The position numbers and the translations under genes are program-made. A stretch of 64,000 nt of DNA, taken from assembly GCA_023078685.1 (NCBI GenBank), contig JALGAS010000006.1:930001-994000 (forward strand). The letters are read 5' to 3'. This document shows, piece by piece, positions 1-10,138 of the stretch (the first letter of the stretch is position 1; each line of letters starts with the position of its first letter). Under the pieces are notes generated by a model, which made no database searches, was not told the DNA's origin, and worked only from the letters and a program-made list of their open reading frames with translations. This DNA comes from Neopestalotiopsis rosae (lineage: Eukaryota; Ascomycota; Sordariomycetes; Amphisphaeriales; Sporocadaceae).

Positions 1-383
1 TCGTAACATGAAGTGATGAAAGACGACAAACAAATTACCACTTTGGGCGATCCGCAATCGCCGTGCTGACTATAGTAGAATGCCATGATTCAGCCTTCAG
101 GCCATCGTTAGTAGCTTCCGGCACTATCGAAGAGCTAGTTGACGGATCTGCTAATACTCGGAACTCAAACCAGTCAGAATGCTTGAAACCCGGTGGCTTG
201 GTTTGTTGATCATGGACTAATTATTTGACGGGAAGCCTTATATAGCATCCGCCTTCCGCCCTGCTTCCCGATGGCCCGAACGGTACTGCTCAGCTCAGCC
301 TTCTGTTGCCTGGCCGTCGTTATCCTATACCAATTTGTGGTAGTTACACTCGCTCTCCTTCGGGAACCATACAATCATTCAAG
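1..383. other. 5' flank and promoter of the GH5 glucanase gene
   Basis: No gene is seen here. A TATA-like TTATATAG lies at 238-245, about 140 nt before the chosen GH5 start codon. A partial match (ATGATTCAG, 85-93) to the 12-bp element of the downstream metabolic cluster is present, but nine bases are not enough to call a site. Confidence 0.5.
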
Positions 384-1733
384 ATGCATTTCACGACCAT
401 TTGCAGTGCGCTCTTCATTGGCGCAGCTGCTGCTGTGCCATCAACACACCTCAAGCTCCCAGTCCGCCCATTGAAAATCAGAGATGACAACACCACCGCT
501 GATGTCTCTGATGCCGGCCCCACGCTCAACTACCAGGACATGAATCCCTTCAACGTCACCCAAGGAGTTGTCAACAATGGAACCAAGCTCTCCCACAAGA
601 TCTGCTGGTCTCAGGGTGTCCTGACCGATGACATGTTTGTCAACTGGACTCACTTCAAGGCCAACGGTGCCAACTTGGGAGGCTGGCTCGAGAAGGAAAA
701 GACACACGACCCTATCTGGTGGGCATCTTTCGGTGGTGCCGCCTCTGAGGCAGTGGACGAGTGGAACCTGTGCGGTGAGCTCGGCGACGAGTGCGGCCCT
801 GCCCTCGAGGCACGATATGCCGAGTTCCTCAACACAACGACCATCGACCAGCTCGCCAGCGTCGGTGTCAACACCCTGCGTATCCCTACCACTTACCAAG
901 CCTGGGTCGATGTTCCCGGCTCTCAACTCTACCACGGAAACCAGCTCTCCTACCTTCGCGAGATCACCCAGTATGCCATCGAGACATACAGCATGCACAT
1001 CATCATTGGTCTTCACTCCCTGCCCGGTGGTGTCAACAACCTCGACATTGGCGAGGGTTTGATGCGCGACGGCTGGTTCTACAACGAGACCAACCTGGAC
1101 TACAGCTGGCAGGCCATTGACAAGATCCTCGAGTTCGCCGAGGAGAGCGGATCCCTCAACGCCTTCACCATTGCCCCCATCAACGAGGCCAGCGACGACC
1201 TGTCGTCCTTTGGTACCGCCGCCGGTCTCTCGGACAATGCCACCACCTGGATCCTCAAGTACATGGACGGTGTCTTTGACCGCGTCGAGGCCGTCGACAA
1301 GCGCATCCCCGTCATGCTCCAGGACTGCTTCAAGGGCGCGTCCTTCTGGGCTCCCCTGTTCGACACCTCCAAGAACTTGGTCTTTGACTCTCACGTCTAC
1401 TACTTCGCCGCTGCCGGCACCTACTCTGCATGGGTCAACCCCGCTGTCTGTGGACAGGCCGAGTACATTGCCGAGGAGACGACCTTCCCCGTCTTCATCG
1501 GCGAGTGGGCTCTCCAAGTCATGTACAACAACACCCTCGACGGCCGCAAGTCCATCTTCGACACTCAGCGCTACGCCTGGCAAAAGTACGTGTCTGGAGG
1601 TTCCTTCTGGACCGCCGTCTCCTACGCCACCACCGAGGTCGACGGTGAGGGTACCCAGAGGGACTACTGGAGCTACATTGATCTCATCAACGCCGGTGTC
1701 ATCACCAGCGCTACCAACAGCAGTTACTGCTAA
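384..1733 (+). CDS. Secreted GH5 exo-beta-1,3-glucanase-like glycosidase
   Basis: This single-exon gene encodes 449 residues. It resembles fungal glycoside hydrolase family 5 exo-1,3-beta-glucanases, which release glucose from cell-wall or storage beta-1,3-glucan outside the cell. The start at 384 was chosen because it opens directly on a signal peptide (MHFTTICSALFIGAAAAVPS); an in-frame ATG at 306 would add 26 non-hydrophobic residues. The GANLGGWL motif typical of the family follows the leader. The likely acid/base Glu is in APINEAS (about residue 268) and the likely nucleophile in FIGEWAL (about residue 374). Many N-x-S/T sites fit a secreted glycoprotein. The acid/base motif is NEAS rather than the common NEP, so the exact substrate could differ from plain beta-1,3-glucan. 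Confidence 0.9.
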   Translation: MHFTTICSALFIGAAAAVPSTHLKLPVRPLKIRDDNTTADVSDAGPTLNYQDMNPFNVTQGVVNNGTKLSHKICWSQGVLTDDMFVNWTHFKANGANLGGWLEKEKTHDPIWWASFGGAASEAVDEWNLCGELGDECGPALEARYAEFLNTTTIDQLASVGVNTLRIPTTYQAWVDVPGSQLYHGNQLSYLREITQYAIETYSMHIIIGLHSLPGGVNNLDIGEGLMRDGWFYNETNLDYSWQAIDKILEFAEESGSLNAFTIAPINEASDDLSSFGTAAGLSDNATTWILKYMDGVFDRVEAVDKRIPVMLQDCFKGASFWAPLFDTSKNLVFDSHVYYFAAAGTYSAWVNPAVCGQAEYIAEETTFPVFIGEWALQVMYNNTLDGRKSIFDTQRYAWQKYVSGGSFWTAVSYATTEVDGEGTQRDYWSYIDLINAGVITSATNSSYC

Positions 1734-2085
1734 ATGTTTACTAGAGCAAGGCAATAAGCTGTTGTGGAGACGGTATCGTGAGGACTGGGGTACGAAGATG
1801 TCACCAGTGGTCGCATGTCAGCTCTTACAGCAAACAATCCTTCATAAACGATTTACGAGTATTCATATTTAATCAATAATGTATAAAGTCCAACTACTAT
1901 CTGGTAATTGACTGTACTTCATTTCACTTCTCAAGTCTGCTCAAAGCTCAGACAATTTGCATGAACTATGTAAGCAACCGTCGATGTTTCTGATACCAAG
2001 TCTGAATCTACGAGCCAGAGAATGTGGTGCAATTGGCTGATGGAATCGTAACGACAGGTGTTTCAAGTCAATAGGCCCCTTATGC
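1734..2085. other. Short intergenic region between convergent genes
   Basis: This is the shared 3' region of the GH5 gene (plus) and the HET-domain gene (minus). It is fairly AT-rich, as expected for two 3' UTRs. No other signal is seen. Confidence 0.5.
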
Positions 2086-4299
2086 TTATTCAATCGATAT
2101 AAACTCTGTCTCATTCGTTGATATCCCTGCGCTTCTGAAGATTGCAACCCAATGACAATAGACAATGAACATCCCTAGCCTCACCCAATTATTTGTAGAG
2201 TTATTTTCCCTCAGAATCATCAAGTGCGTTCTATGGGAGTGGGTACTTTCAATCAAGACACAGCGCCATTCGCTCTCTCCTCCCGCTTCGATGTCTTCTA
2301 GAAACAAGGACTCTGATATCGCACCTCCCGAGAGGTGGAGAGTTGCCGCATATTCTCCGACTTTCCAGGTTTCGAGTCCATCAGTTGGTGATGTGGCTTC
2401 CAATAGGTTGGCGCGCAACCCACATCCCAAATTGTATGTAATCAAGGACAATGGTATTACGGGTGCTTCTATCATCAGAATCCGATAGGGGCTTTGCCCG
2501 TGGTCAATCGTCCTGCCGAGGTCTTGAAAAGGTCTGATCTCCCCAGAATCAGGGTTTTTTAGTTCAAGGCGGCGGATAAAGTTGATGGTGTGAACAGCTT
2601 TTTCAGAATCGTACTCCACTCGACCAGACCAACCCGCCCAGCTCCACGAAGGAAAATCAGGTCGCCGTCGAGGGGTACCTGTGTCCTGCCAGCAATCTAC
2701 AACATGAAACCACGTCAACGAGTGGATAAAATATCCAGTCTTGCCTGTTATGTTGTTCTGGTCATCGGGATATGGCAATCCCCAGACTTCGTAAATAGGC
2801 CGCTCTCTCTTGGTGAAGCGGCGCATGACTCCGGCCAAGGCAGTGCACGAGTCGGTATCGAAGCGCAATTTGCGTGCTGTATACTCCTCGATTGAGCTGA
2901 GGTACCACGCAAAGACTCCGCTGACCGGCAAATATCTGAAGTCGAAATCGCCGAATCGCATTCGTTCGTTTCTGTCGAACACACCCGCACGGAACGATTC
3001 TTCCATTCTAGTCCTGCTCTTGATGTGCAGGGTATCAAGAGGGGTTATCAGGCTCTCCCAGCAGTTCATTGCATTACACTCGAAGTAGACTTGATCATCG
3101 AGGAACACCAGTCGTCGGCGACTCAGTACTGCTTCTTGAAAGGTCCAACCCCGCGTTGACCAGACGGACTCCCGGATGGCGTAATGAGGGTCTTTGGCTG
3201 TCCACACAATCTCCAGGGCACTCCCAATCATCACTTTTTCCATCCTTGGCACACGCTTCCTTGTGACACCTGGAAGGCCATAAGTCTCATTCTCACCCGC
3301 AGCCGCGATAATGGTCAATTGCGCTTTCTCGTATATAACGTCCATCTGCTGTATCTGTTGATGTTTTTCGTTTGCATTATTTTGGTCGATGCAGAGCTTA
3401 TCAATCCACAGGTACCGATATCCAAGAGATCTGGTGGCGTGAATTGCGTCGGAGATAACTCTAGGCGATTTCGACAGCAGTACTCGCCGACCACTGCGAT
3501 TACGTTCCACGAAGTCCTCGGCAGAACTGGATTCGCCCCAGACGTAGCTCAGCGCCACGTATGGGTGGTCATCTGTCGCCTCCTCCACAGCTAGTGTATC
3601 GCAGTTGAGTAACTTGATTCTGCGGCTTCCCGAATTCGGATTCAAGCAGAGAGGTTTGTGCCAACAGTCACAGTACTGGATCCACGACATAGCCTTGTCA
3701 AAATCAAATTTTCCCGTGGGCCTTTCGACTGAAAATATGCTTTTTTCGGTGCTTTGTTGAAGTACGGCACAGTCCCTGGCTTGAATATGGTTTTTAACTG
3801 CTTCATAAACCAAGGAAGTTGGACTCAGCGAAACCGAGCTTGACGGGACTATCATTAGAGCCATGAGACCGCATGAGTCTCTCGATCTGAGCCAAGGAAG
3901 ACTCGCTATTTCCGAACCAGCGAGAAACGGATATGCTCGGAGTTGATCGTGTCCATCGAGGTCTAAGCTTTCCTCAGATTGGTCAATTTGGTGTCGAGAG
4001 AGTCGGCACCGATGCAACATCTGACACAACGAGCAATCAGAGGGACTTATCGCGGCCCGGAATCGTTTTCCAACATCAGCAATGAAGATGCCTTCTTGCA
4101 GAGAGGCATTACCTGTAAAGGCAGCCCGAAAGTCGAATTGGGAGCATTGGTGACACAGCTGTTGATCTATCTTTCCTGCTGCTTGAAAAGAGCTTCGGAA
4201 GGGCTTCTCATCGGCTTTGAGTCTTTTCCTCCGACCTCCAGGCTGCGAATCATTTTCAATCAGAGCTTGATCAAAGTCGAAGACACGTTTGTGAGGCAT
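2086..4299 (-). CDS. HET-domain (heterokaryon incompatibility) protein
   Basis: A continuous 737-codon frame encodes a HET-domain protein, the large fungal family linked to non-self recognition and incompatibility cell death. The hallmark blocks are YVALSYVWG (about residue 246) and YLWIDKLCIDQ (about residue 295), followed by a QMDVIYEKAQLTIIAAAG-type block. A later WSTRGWTFQEAVLSRR block and a C-terminal SWSWAGWSG motif are also typical. The N-terminal 200 residues carry a Cys-rich stretch (LCHQCSQFDFRAAF) common in this subfamily. No NACHT, WD40 or ankyrin repeats follow. The partner and trigger cannot be read from sequence. Confidence 0.88.
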   Translation of the reverse strand: MPHKRVFDFDQALIENDSQPGGRRKRLKADEKPFRSSFQAAGKIDQQLCHQCSQFDFRAAFTGNASLQEGIFIADVGKRFRAAISPSDCSLCQMLHRCRLSRHQIDQSEESLDLDGHDQLRAYPFLAGSEIASLPWLRSRDSCGLMALMIVPSSSVSLSPTSLVYEAVKNHIQARDCAVLQQSTEKSIFSVERPTGKFDFDKAMSWIQYCDCWHKPLCLNPNSGSRRIKLLNCDTLAVEEATDDHPYVALSYVWGESSSAEDFVERNRSGRRVLLSKSPRVISDAIHATRSLGYRYLWIDKLCIDQNNANEKHQQIQQMDVIYEKAQLTIIAAAGENETYGLPGVTRKRVPRMEKVMIGSALEIVWTAKDPHYAIRESVWSTRGWTFQEAVLSRRRLVFLDDQVYFECNAMNCWESLITPLDTLHIKSRTRMEESFRAGVFDRNERMRFGDFDFRYLPVSGVFAWYLSSIEEYTARKLRFDTDSCTALAGVMRRFTKRERPIYEVWGLPYPDDQNNITGKTGYFIHSLTWFHVVDCWQDTGTPRRRPDFPSWSWAGWSGRVEYDSEKAVHTINFIRRLELKNPDSGEIRPFQDLGRTIDHGQSPYRILMIEAPVIPLSLITYNLGCGLRANLLEATSPTDGLETWKVGEYAATLHLSGGAISESLFLEDIEAGGESEWRCVLIESTHSHRTHLMILRENNSTNNWVRLGMFIVYCHWVAIFRSAGISTNETEFISIE

Positions 4300-4998
4300 C
4301 GTTGCGCTGTGCTTCCTGGGAATACAGATGAAGGTAATAAGTAGGATGCGTAAAGATACAACGAGCCGTGTTAGCCAGACGAAAGGGCCAACGATAGTGA
4401 TATATTCGATTCTTCATCGTTGGTAACCATATTCTCCAGCACCAGAATCATCACAATACGATCGATCAATGACATCTTGCGTTCGACCAAATGGTAAGGC
4501 TGGCGACGCGCTCGCTCTACCTGAGGTGGTGTGTCAGCAAACTCCTATCCAGATGGTTTGCAATCCTGGTCCCCGCTTTCCTGCACTCGGGCTATGCTGT
4601 GAAGGTGCTGCATGCCTGCACCCACTACCTCACCACCTGTCATAACCATTGGCGGGATTTTGGCACGTTTCCAGCACTGGCGATCTTTTACCGCCCGCGT
4701 TTATATGGAATATTAGCATAACCATTCATGATCCACAGTCTGATCAGCATGGCCAAAGAGGTTGCTTTTTGCGCATCCCATTCTAGGTAAGATTGACTGT
4801 CCTTTCGGGCCGCTGCCCTGAAATGCGGGAACCATAATTTGTCATGCTATCTTGAAATAGAATGACAACAGTCAAAATCTACTTTGACATCTGTTCCAAT
4901 AATAATTATAATTCCAGGCAACTAAATTACATGATGGGGCAAAGAATGATCGCATGCATAGGTCTGAGTATCGGGAGGCAAAGGCAATATACCTTTGT
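4300..4998. other. Intergenic region between HET gene and the metabolic cluster
   Basis: Upstream region of the HET-domain gene and 3' region of the first AtuA-like gene. Short open frames here show no recognisable domain. No repeats or RNA genes seen. Confidence 0.4.
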
Positions 4999-7265
4999 CT
5001 ATATTCTACCCCTCTGCAAGAATTGATCTGGAATATCGACATATTTGCAGCGTATGTACTCGCACAAGTTCTTGCCGAGACTGTCAAAGCTGCTAGTGGA
5101 GTTGAAGCCTCGATCCAGATGATCTTTAAGCAAAAAGTGTACCGCACGAATGTTGGGGAACTCGCACCGGTCAATCTGCCTACCCACGTCATCTTTGCCC
5201 AGCAGCTCCCGGAGTTTGGAGGTGCTCAGCATCGTTCGAAACCAGTCCCACTCGTCGTCGTGACGGACAAAGAGGCCGAGATTGCAATTCGAGCTTTTGT
5301 CGCCAGATCGGCCGAGAACAACGTGGCCAAGTGGTGCACGAGTGGTAGGACCAAAACTGGCGAGGTCTACCGGGCTCATGGTATCATAACTTGGCTGCTC
5401 TCGCTCATATGTCTTGACATTTGTTGGTGGAGGTATATCAATCACTGTTCCGTCAGGTAGGTGAGCCGTCTCATGAACAAATGTTTGTGGCATCAGGGTG
5501 ACCCAGTACTCGAAAAACGGACGACCGATGGCCGTGCGCATATCGACCGCCATGGTACCACCAGGGTAGCTTTGGAGCAAGTTCTCGATGCAGTACCGTG
5601 CGAAAGAGCCACGGTCGGAGTCAACAAAACTCGATCCAGAGAGAATATCGGGATCTGCTGTTTGGGCAAAGATGCGACAGTCCACCGTGGCTTCCTCCTG
5701 ACTGCTGGGATCTTGCGGGACGGCTCCAGCGATCATAAACTTGAGGCACGAGAACTTGTTTACTTCATCACCCATTCGCGCCTTAGTTTGCCGTTCGATC
5801 ATGGCAAGCTTCTCTGGTATATCCAAGCCAGTGAGGTAGACTGAGACCACAAAGTCAGCGATGTCTGAAATATACTTTCGAGCAATGCACCGACGAGGTT
5901 CTTGTGGCATGCTCATTTTACTCCACGAATATCACCAGAGGTTGGTCACTTACAATGAAACTCTGCTTGCCAGCCACCTTTCGCCGTAAATCCAACTAGG
6001 ATATCAGGTTAGCTTTATTTGTCATGTCTCATATGTCGTTGGAACAGTTGCAAACCTTTTGTTGTCGCTGGTGGAGGAAGACCTTTGACTCCGGAGACAT
6101 GGACCTCGTTCTTCGCAATTTGCTTCAAAACGATGTCCTCGATTGAAGCAGTCACGTCCGAGTTATAGTATAGAGGACCCTGGATTTCGTAAAGTAGCTG
6201 ACTTGCAATTGTTGCAATCGTTACCAGCCCATCTTTGCCCTTCTCCATTGAGATGACTGCTTCTCCCTTTTCATCGATGGCGGCGATAGGATCTGCCCAT
6301 ATATCAGTACAAAGGCTTCATAGCGATGCGTTGGAGATCAAGACACCACTCACAGCCCATATCAAGATCGTTGGTTCCCAGATCCTTGAAGCCAGAGTAG
6401 TAGCCGCCAGTAGCATATGTGCTGCACTCGATAATGTGGCCAATCATCAAGGCGCCTGCGAGTTCCTTGAGGTTGTCCCTTGTCCAGCCATGCCACCACA
6501 TGGCCGCTCCCACAGTGACAGATGCATCCGCGACGCGACCACATAGTACGATATCCGCGCCGCCTTGGAAACATGCTGCGATGCCCGTGCCTCCCAAGTA
6601 GCATTGAGCGCAAATAGGTTCGAATCCCCAATCTTTGATCGGCTTGTTTGCTGGAAGATTCAAGAAGGGCTCCCCTATACAGTATTCAATCAGTCCTCAA
6701 TTCCGACGTGCTGCACTTTGGTTTGACTCACCTTGGCGATATAGCTCCAATGCCTCATCCGTCACATCATCGCCGTCGACAACACCAATCTTGAGATCAA
6801 CACCATGCTTTTTGATCAGCTCCTTGACGGCTTCGGCCAGACCGTGCACGTCGCTAGCACCAGCATTGACGGCGACCTTGATGCCCTTTTTCGCCAGCCA
6901 GGGAATCGCCGGATCGATCTCCTCGAGAAAGTATGGTTCGTAGCCCTTGGCGATCATGGTCGAGCCCGAGCTCATCTTTTGCTTGGCCAGGTTGTCGCGC
7001 TTGTCGGAGCCGCGCAGCGTCATGTTGCACTCTGACATCCAGTCGCCCGTGATAACATCTATGTCTTCGTTCTTGGCCATATCGTGCATTGCTCGTTTGC
7101 GATCGTAGACGCCTGCATGCAAATGTCAGTGATGATTTTCACGAAATCAAGATGGATGTGATGACCTCCAGAACAACCGGCGATTCGAATAGGCCGTTTC
7201 GGCTGCGTGCCATTCTCATTCTGTGCATTCGCCCCATTCGGGGGATCTTGACTGATGGGTGCCAT
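4999..7265 (-). CDS. AtuA-like (DUF1446) acyclic terpene utilisation protein, copy 1
   Basis: Six exons join in phase to give about 640 residues: 7166-7265, 6732-7112, 6354-6674, 6056-6292, 5954-5995 and 4999-5840. The protein has the AtuA layout: N-terminal RIAGCSGG, VITGDWMSE, a Gly/Ala-rich VAVNAGASDVHG block, VVDGDDV, GADIVLCGRVADAS, AMWWHGW, GHIIECSTYATGG, and a C-terminal AtuA_C-like block with GRSGDKSSNCNLGLFVR. AtuA is required for acyclic terpene (citronellol/geraniol) breakdown in Pseudomonas, but its reaction is not known. The protein ends in GRI, not a clear PTS1, unlike most cluster neighbours. Its paralogue lies at 10139-12019. One cluster element (7521-7532) is 256 bp upstream of the start codon. 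Confidence 0.88.
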
Positions 7266-7850
7266 AATAATGTGAGAGTCACTGATTACGAGTTTAGTGG
7301 AGCTATAGTGAAGAGAAACGACACAAATTCAATACTGATGTCTGTGTATATGGGTTTATTGGACTTATAACAAAGCATTATCCGTATAATATGGTTACAC
7401 ATGGTCAATCATTCTACACCATGCCGGAGTATGATTTCCTGCCATCCAATATCTGACCACCCCCAAATATTTCACTGTTGAAGCGTGCTGTATTTTGGTG
7501 TTGAGCACTGGCAGCCGACGCTAATGATTCAGTGTTGCCACTGCTACGAAAGCTGCATGGGCGGCAGTCTATAGCGAGCGCCCCGCATCAGCCGTCGTTG
7601 GGTACGAAGCACCGTCTTGGGGTACCGTATAGCACTGACGATTCGGGCAGATCTACCATAACATGTCTGAATGGAGCACTGAACTGATTCATTAGGGTTT
7701 GTAGTGGCAGACTTGTTGAAATTATAGAGCTCAGAGGCCGTTGAAACATGTAAACGATTCATCGTACTGTACACTCATGTTTTAGGAAGAATAGCTTCAA
7801 TCACGAGATATACTGGAATCAGTGCGTGACTACCAAAGAAAATATCAATT
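7266..7850. other. Upstream region of AtuA-like copy 1
   Basis: Region between the AtuA-1 start and the 3' end of the acyl-CoA ligase gene. It holds one copy of the 12-bp cluster element. A 76-codon minus-strand open frame inside has no recognisable features and is not called. Confidence 0.5.
7521..7532 (+). promoter_or_regulatory. Cluster element CTAATGATTCAG, copy 1
   Basis: Exact 12-base match to three other sites at 9901, 14784 and 16417. It lies 256 bp upstream of the AtuA-like copy 1 start codon (7265, minus strand). The core TGATTCA is one base from the AP-1/Gcn4 site TGACTCA, so a bZIP protein is a plausible binder; that part is inference. Confidence 0.7.
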
Positions 7851-9566
7851 TTAGAGCTTGGGTCTAATGGGCGTGTCCAACGAGCACAATCCGCTCCTCA
7901 TCTGCACCATTTCCTTCCTCAGGATCTTGCCGGTCGGATTCTTGGGGAGCACCTTGATCTGCCAAACGCCGCCCCGCAACTTCTTGTAGCCACTAACTTG
8001 ACTGTCAATTGCTCTGTGAACCTCTTTAAGTGCTCGCAGCACATTGGCATCTCCCTTGAAACCTTCCTTCAGTATGACCCATGCCGTGGGCAACTCAGTG
8101 AGCTGACTCTCATCCCAAATCGCACCCACGCCACCTTCTACCACATTTGGGTGCGAATTTAAGTAGCTCTCGAGCTCAGCAGGGGAGACTTGGAACCCTT
8201 TGTACTTGATCAACTCCTTGGTCCGGCCTACCACATTGATCCTACCCGCCTGATCAATCGTACACACGTCACCAGTATTGTACCAGCCCGACATGGGAAA
8301 ACCCGCTTTCGTGGCATCATCATTGAACGCATAGCCCCTCGCGATATTCGGACCACGTAGCCATAATTCCCCAGGACCGCCTTCCTTGGCATCCTCAGAG
8401 GTGCCCTCCTTCTTGAGACAGGCCTCAATATTGGGCAAGAGCTTTCCCACGGCACCCTCGGGGACGTCTTCGCCGAGTCTCTGATAGGCGACGTAGCCCG
8501 CGGCCTCTGTCATGCCGTAGACCTGAATCAGCCGCCACGGCGCGCGCTGATACAGTCGCTCGAGTAGTGCTTTCTTGAGCGGGGCGCCTCCGACGTTGAT
8601 GATCTTTGCGTGAGAAAAGTCATGTCGTGATGTCACGTCCGAGTTGGCCAATGCAAGGACCACACTGGGGACGCCCTGGAAGTTGGTTGCCTGATTCGAT
8701 CCTACCAAGGCTGCGAATTGTTCGAGATTGTACGATGGCATCGCATGGTGGAGCATGCCGGTCCATGGCCCCAGGAACAGCGGCATGGTCGTCATGGCGA
8801 TATGGGCCCAAGGCGTGAAGGCGATTGTCTTTGCTCCGGGATGGAATTGCTTGGGATCGTGGTGGTAGAGCTGGTGGCAATTGGAGACAAAGTTGTAGTG
8901 TGTCAGCTCGACTCCCTTTGGTCTTCCCGTCGTGCCAGAGCTGAGGTGTATGGAAGCCAAGCGCTTCGATGTGTCACTCCAGTGCGGAATCGGAAGAGGT
9001 TCATCTGACCAAAAGTCTTCGGGGATGTGTTTCAGTCCGGGTGACTTGCAGATTATCGTGAGTAATCTGGGATTCGACCAATTTATGCCGACAGTGATCA
9101 GCTCTTGCTGAGCCGACTCAATCGCCTCGGTCACCACCGGCACAATCTCGCCATAGGCAACGACAAAGTTAGGTCGAGAGACGGACAATGCATGTCCTAT
9201 CTCTGCAGCCTTGAGTGCATGATTGACTGGACAGACGACGCCCCCGGCCCAGAGGATGGAGTGAAATATCTCTAGAAAGTCGACACTATTCGGAAGTATA
9301 ATGGCCCATCTGGCCTGGTCACGAGGCTTGAAGGCAGCATGAAGGCCGCCTGCAATTCTTCCAGCACGAAAGCGAAGCTGGCCGATGGTAAGACTTCTGT
9401 TCGTCAGGCTGTCTTTTGCTATGAGGTGAGACTCTGGCAGCCCTTCGGCATACGCAGAGCTGTGAAGAAGCTCTGTGAGATTTTGGTCTGGAGGGATAGG
9501 AATTGATTTGGAGGAATAGACCTTCATCGTTTGTGGTGGATCTGCGACTGCGCCGGTTTCTGCCAC
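7851..9566 (-). CDS. Peroxisomal acyl-CoA ligase (4-coumarate:CoA ligase-like, ANL superfamily)
   Basis: An intronless 571-residue member of the adenylate-forming superfamily. It should activate a carboxylic acid to its CoA thioester through an acyl-AMP. The P-loop-like motif SSGTTGRPKGVE (about residue 212) is followed by QVYGMTEAAGY, the hinge region YNTGDVCTIDQAGRINVVGR and the C-terminal catalytic lysine motif NPTGKILRKEM. The C terminus IRPKL ends in PKL, a PTS1-type peroxisomal signal. It is transcribed away from AtuA-like copy 2 across a 572-bp shared promoter carrying the cluster element. This enzyme is the likely entry step of the cluster; the acid it activates (aromatic, fatty or isoprenoid) cannot be told from the sequence. 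Confidence 0.92.
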   Translation of the reverse strand: MAETGAVADPPQTMKVYSSKSIPIPPDQNLTELLHSSAYAEGLPESHLIAKDSLTNRSLTIGQLRFRAGRIAGGLHAAFKPRDQARWAIILPNSVDFLEIFHSILWAGGVVCPVNHALKAAEIGHALSVSRPNFVVAYGEIVPVVTEAIESAQQELITVGINWSNPRLLTIICKSPGLKHIPEDFWSDEPLPIPHWSDTSKRLASIHLSSGTTGRPKGVELTHYNFVSNCHQLYHHDPKQFHPGAKTIAFTPWAHIAMTTMPLFLGPWTGMLHHAMPSYNLEQFAALVGSNQATNFQGVPSVVLALANSDVTSRHDFSHAKIINVGGAPLKKALLERLYQRAPWRLIQVYGMTEAAGYVAYQRLGEDVPEGAVGKLLPNIEACLKKEGTSEDAKEGGPGELWLRGPNIARGYAFNDDATKAGFPMSGWYNTGDVCTIDQAGRINVVGRTKELIKYKGFQVSPAELESYLNSHPNVVEGGVGAIWDESQLTELPTAWVILKEGFKGDANVLRALKEVHRAIDSQVSGYKKLRGGVWQIKVLPKNPTGKILRKEMVQMRSGLCSLDTPIRPKL

Positions 9567-9878
9567 GATACGGCACGTTTATGGAAAGACTTCCTACTTC
9601 TGGGCTTCTCACTCGGGAAGCCATTGTACCCTCTTTGAGCTCTCGCTTGAATTTCCCATACTGGATATTATCTTCCCGTTAATCAGCTTATGAACTCCCG
9701 ATGGCAGCTCTCCCGTGTCACAGAGCCGGCGACATCCTCATGCATCAGGCGTAAGGTATTTGACCACCAAGTATGATACCAAGGCGCTATCATGACATAC
9801 GGCTATCGCATAACCCATCGTCCAATAAAAGAATGGTAGTAACACTCCAATGCAGGCCTGGGGTCCCCGCGTCTGAAT

Positions 9879-9892
9879 GCGTATTCGCTTGC
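9879..9892 (+). promoter_or_regulatory. Shared promoter 14-mer GCGTATTCGCTTGC, copy 1
   Basis: Identical to 16381-16394 upstream of the MFS transporter. The first eight bases (GCGTATTC) occur in reverse at 14951-14958. It starts 22 bp before cluster element copy 2. Confidence 0.45.
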
Positions 9893-9900
9893 ATGCAGCA

Positions 9901-9912
9901 CTGAATCATTAG
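9901..9912 (-). promoter_or_regulatory. Cluster element CTAATGATTCAG, copy 2
   Basis: Reads CTGAATCATTAG on the plus strand. It is 227 bp before the AtuA-like copy 2 start and 335 bp before the acyl-CoA ligase start, so it could serve both genes. Confidence 0.7.
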
Positions 9913-10138
9913 CACATTGATCCATGCAGGTGCATCACTTGCAAAACTGCCGGAACCATTTTCCGAGAATTCCGTATCGCGGCACTGGAGGTAATCATTG
10001 AGGCAAAGATACTTTCCGTACCATTGGCTAGAAACACTGCTCTATACGCAGCGACATCAACAGTCTCTCTGCGCAGGAAAGACAACGCGAACTGAGGTCT
10101 ACAGCCGATTTGATCGTATGTTTGTTGGTAAGATAAGT

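Larger units (their letters stand above)
9567..10138. promoter_or_regulatory. Bidirectional promoter, acyl-CoA ligase / AtuA-like copy 2
   Basis: The two genes are divergent, so this 572-bp region must drive both. It contains the 14-mer GCGTATTCGCTTGC (9879-9892) followed by the 12-bp cluster element (9901-9912). GGTGCATCA at 9929-9937 recurs in the other divergent promoter of the cluster (14856-14864). Confidence 0.7.

Noticed and set aside
85..93. ATGATTCAG upstream of the GH5 gene as a fifth cluster element
   Set aside because: Only nine of twelve bases match, the first three differ, and the gene is unrelated to the cluster.
441..1754. A 437-codon open frame antisense to the GH5 gene
   Set aside because: It mirrors the strong third-position G/C preference of the GH5 gene, is rich in Val/Gly/Asp and has no domain. 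It is a shadow frame.
6617..6629. GGTTCGAATCCCC, which looks like a tRNA T-loop
   Set aside because: It lies inside coding sequence of AtuA-like copy 1 (minus strand, encoding WGFEPI) and no acceptor stem, D-loop or anticodon arm fits around it.
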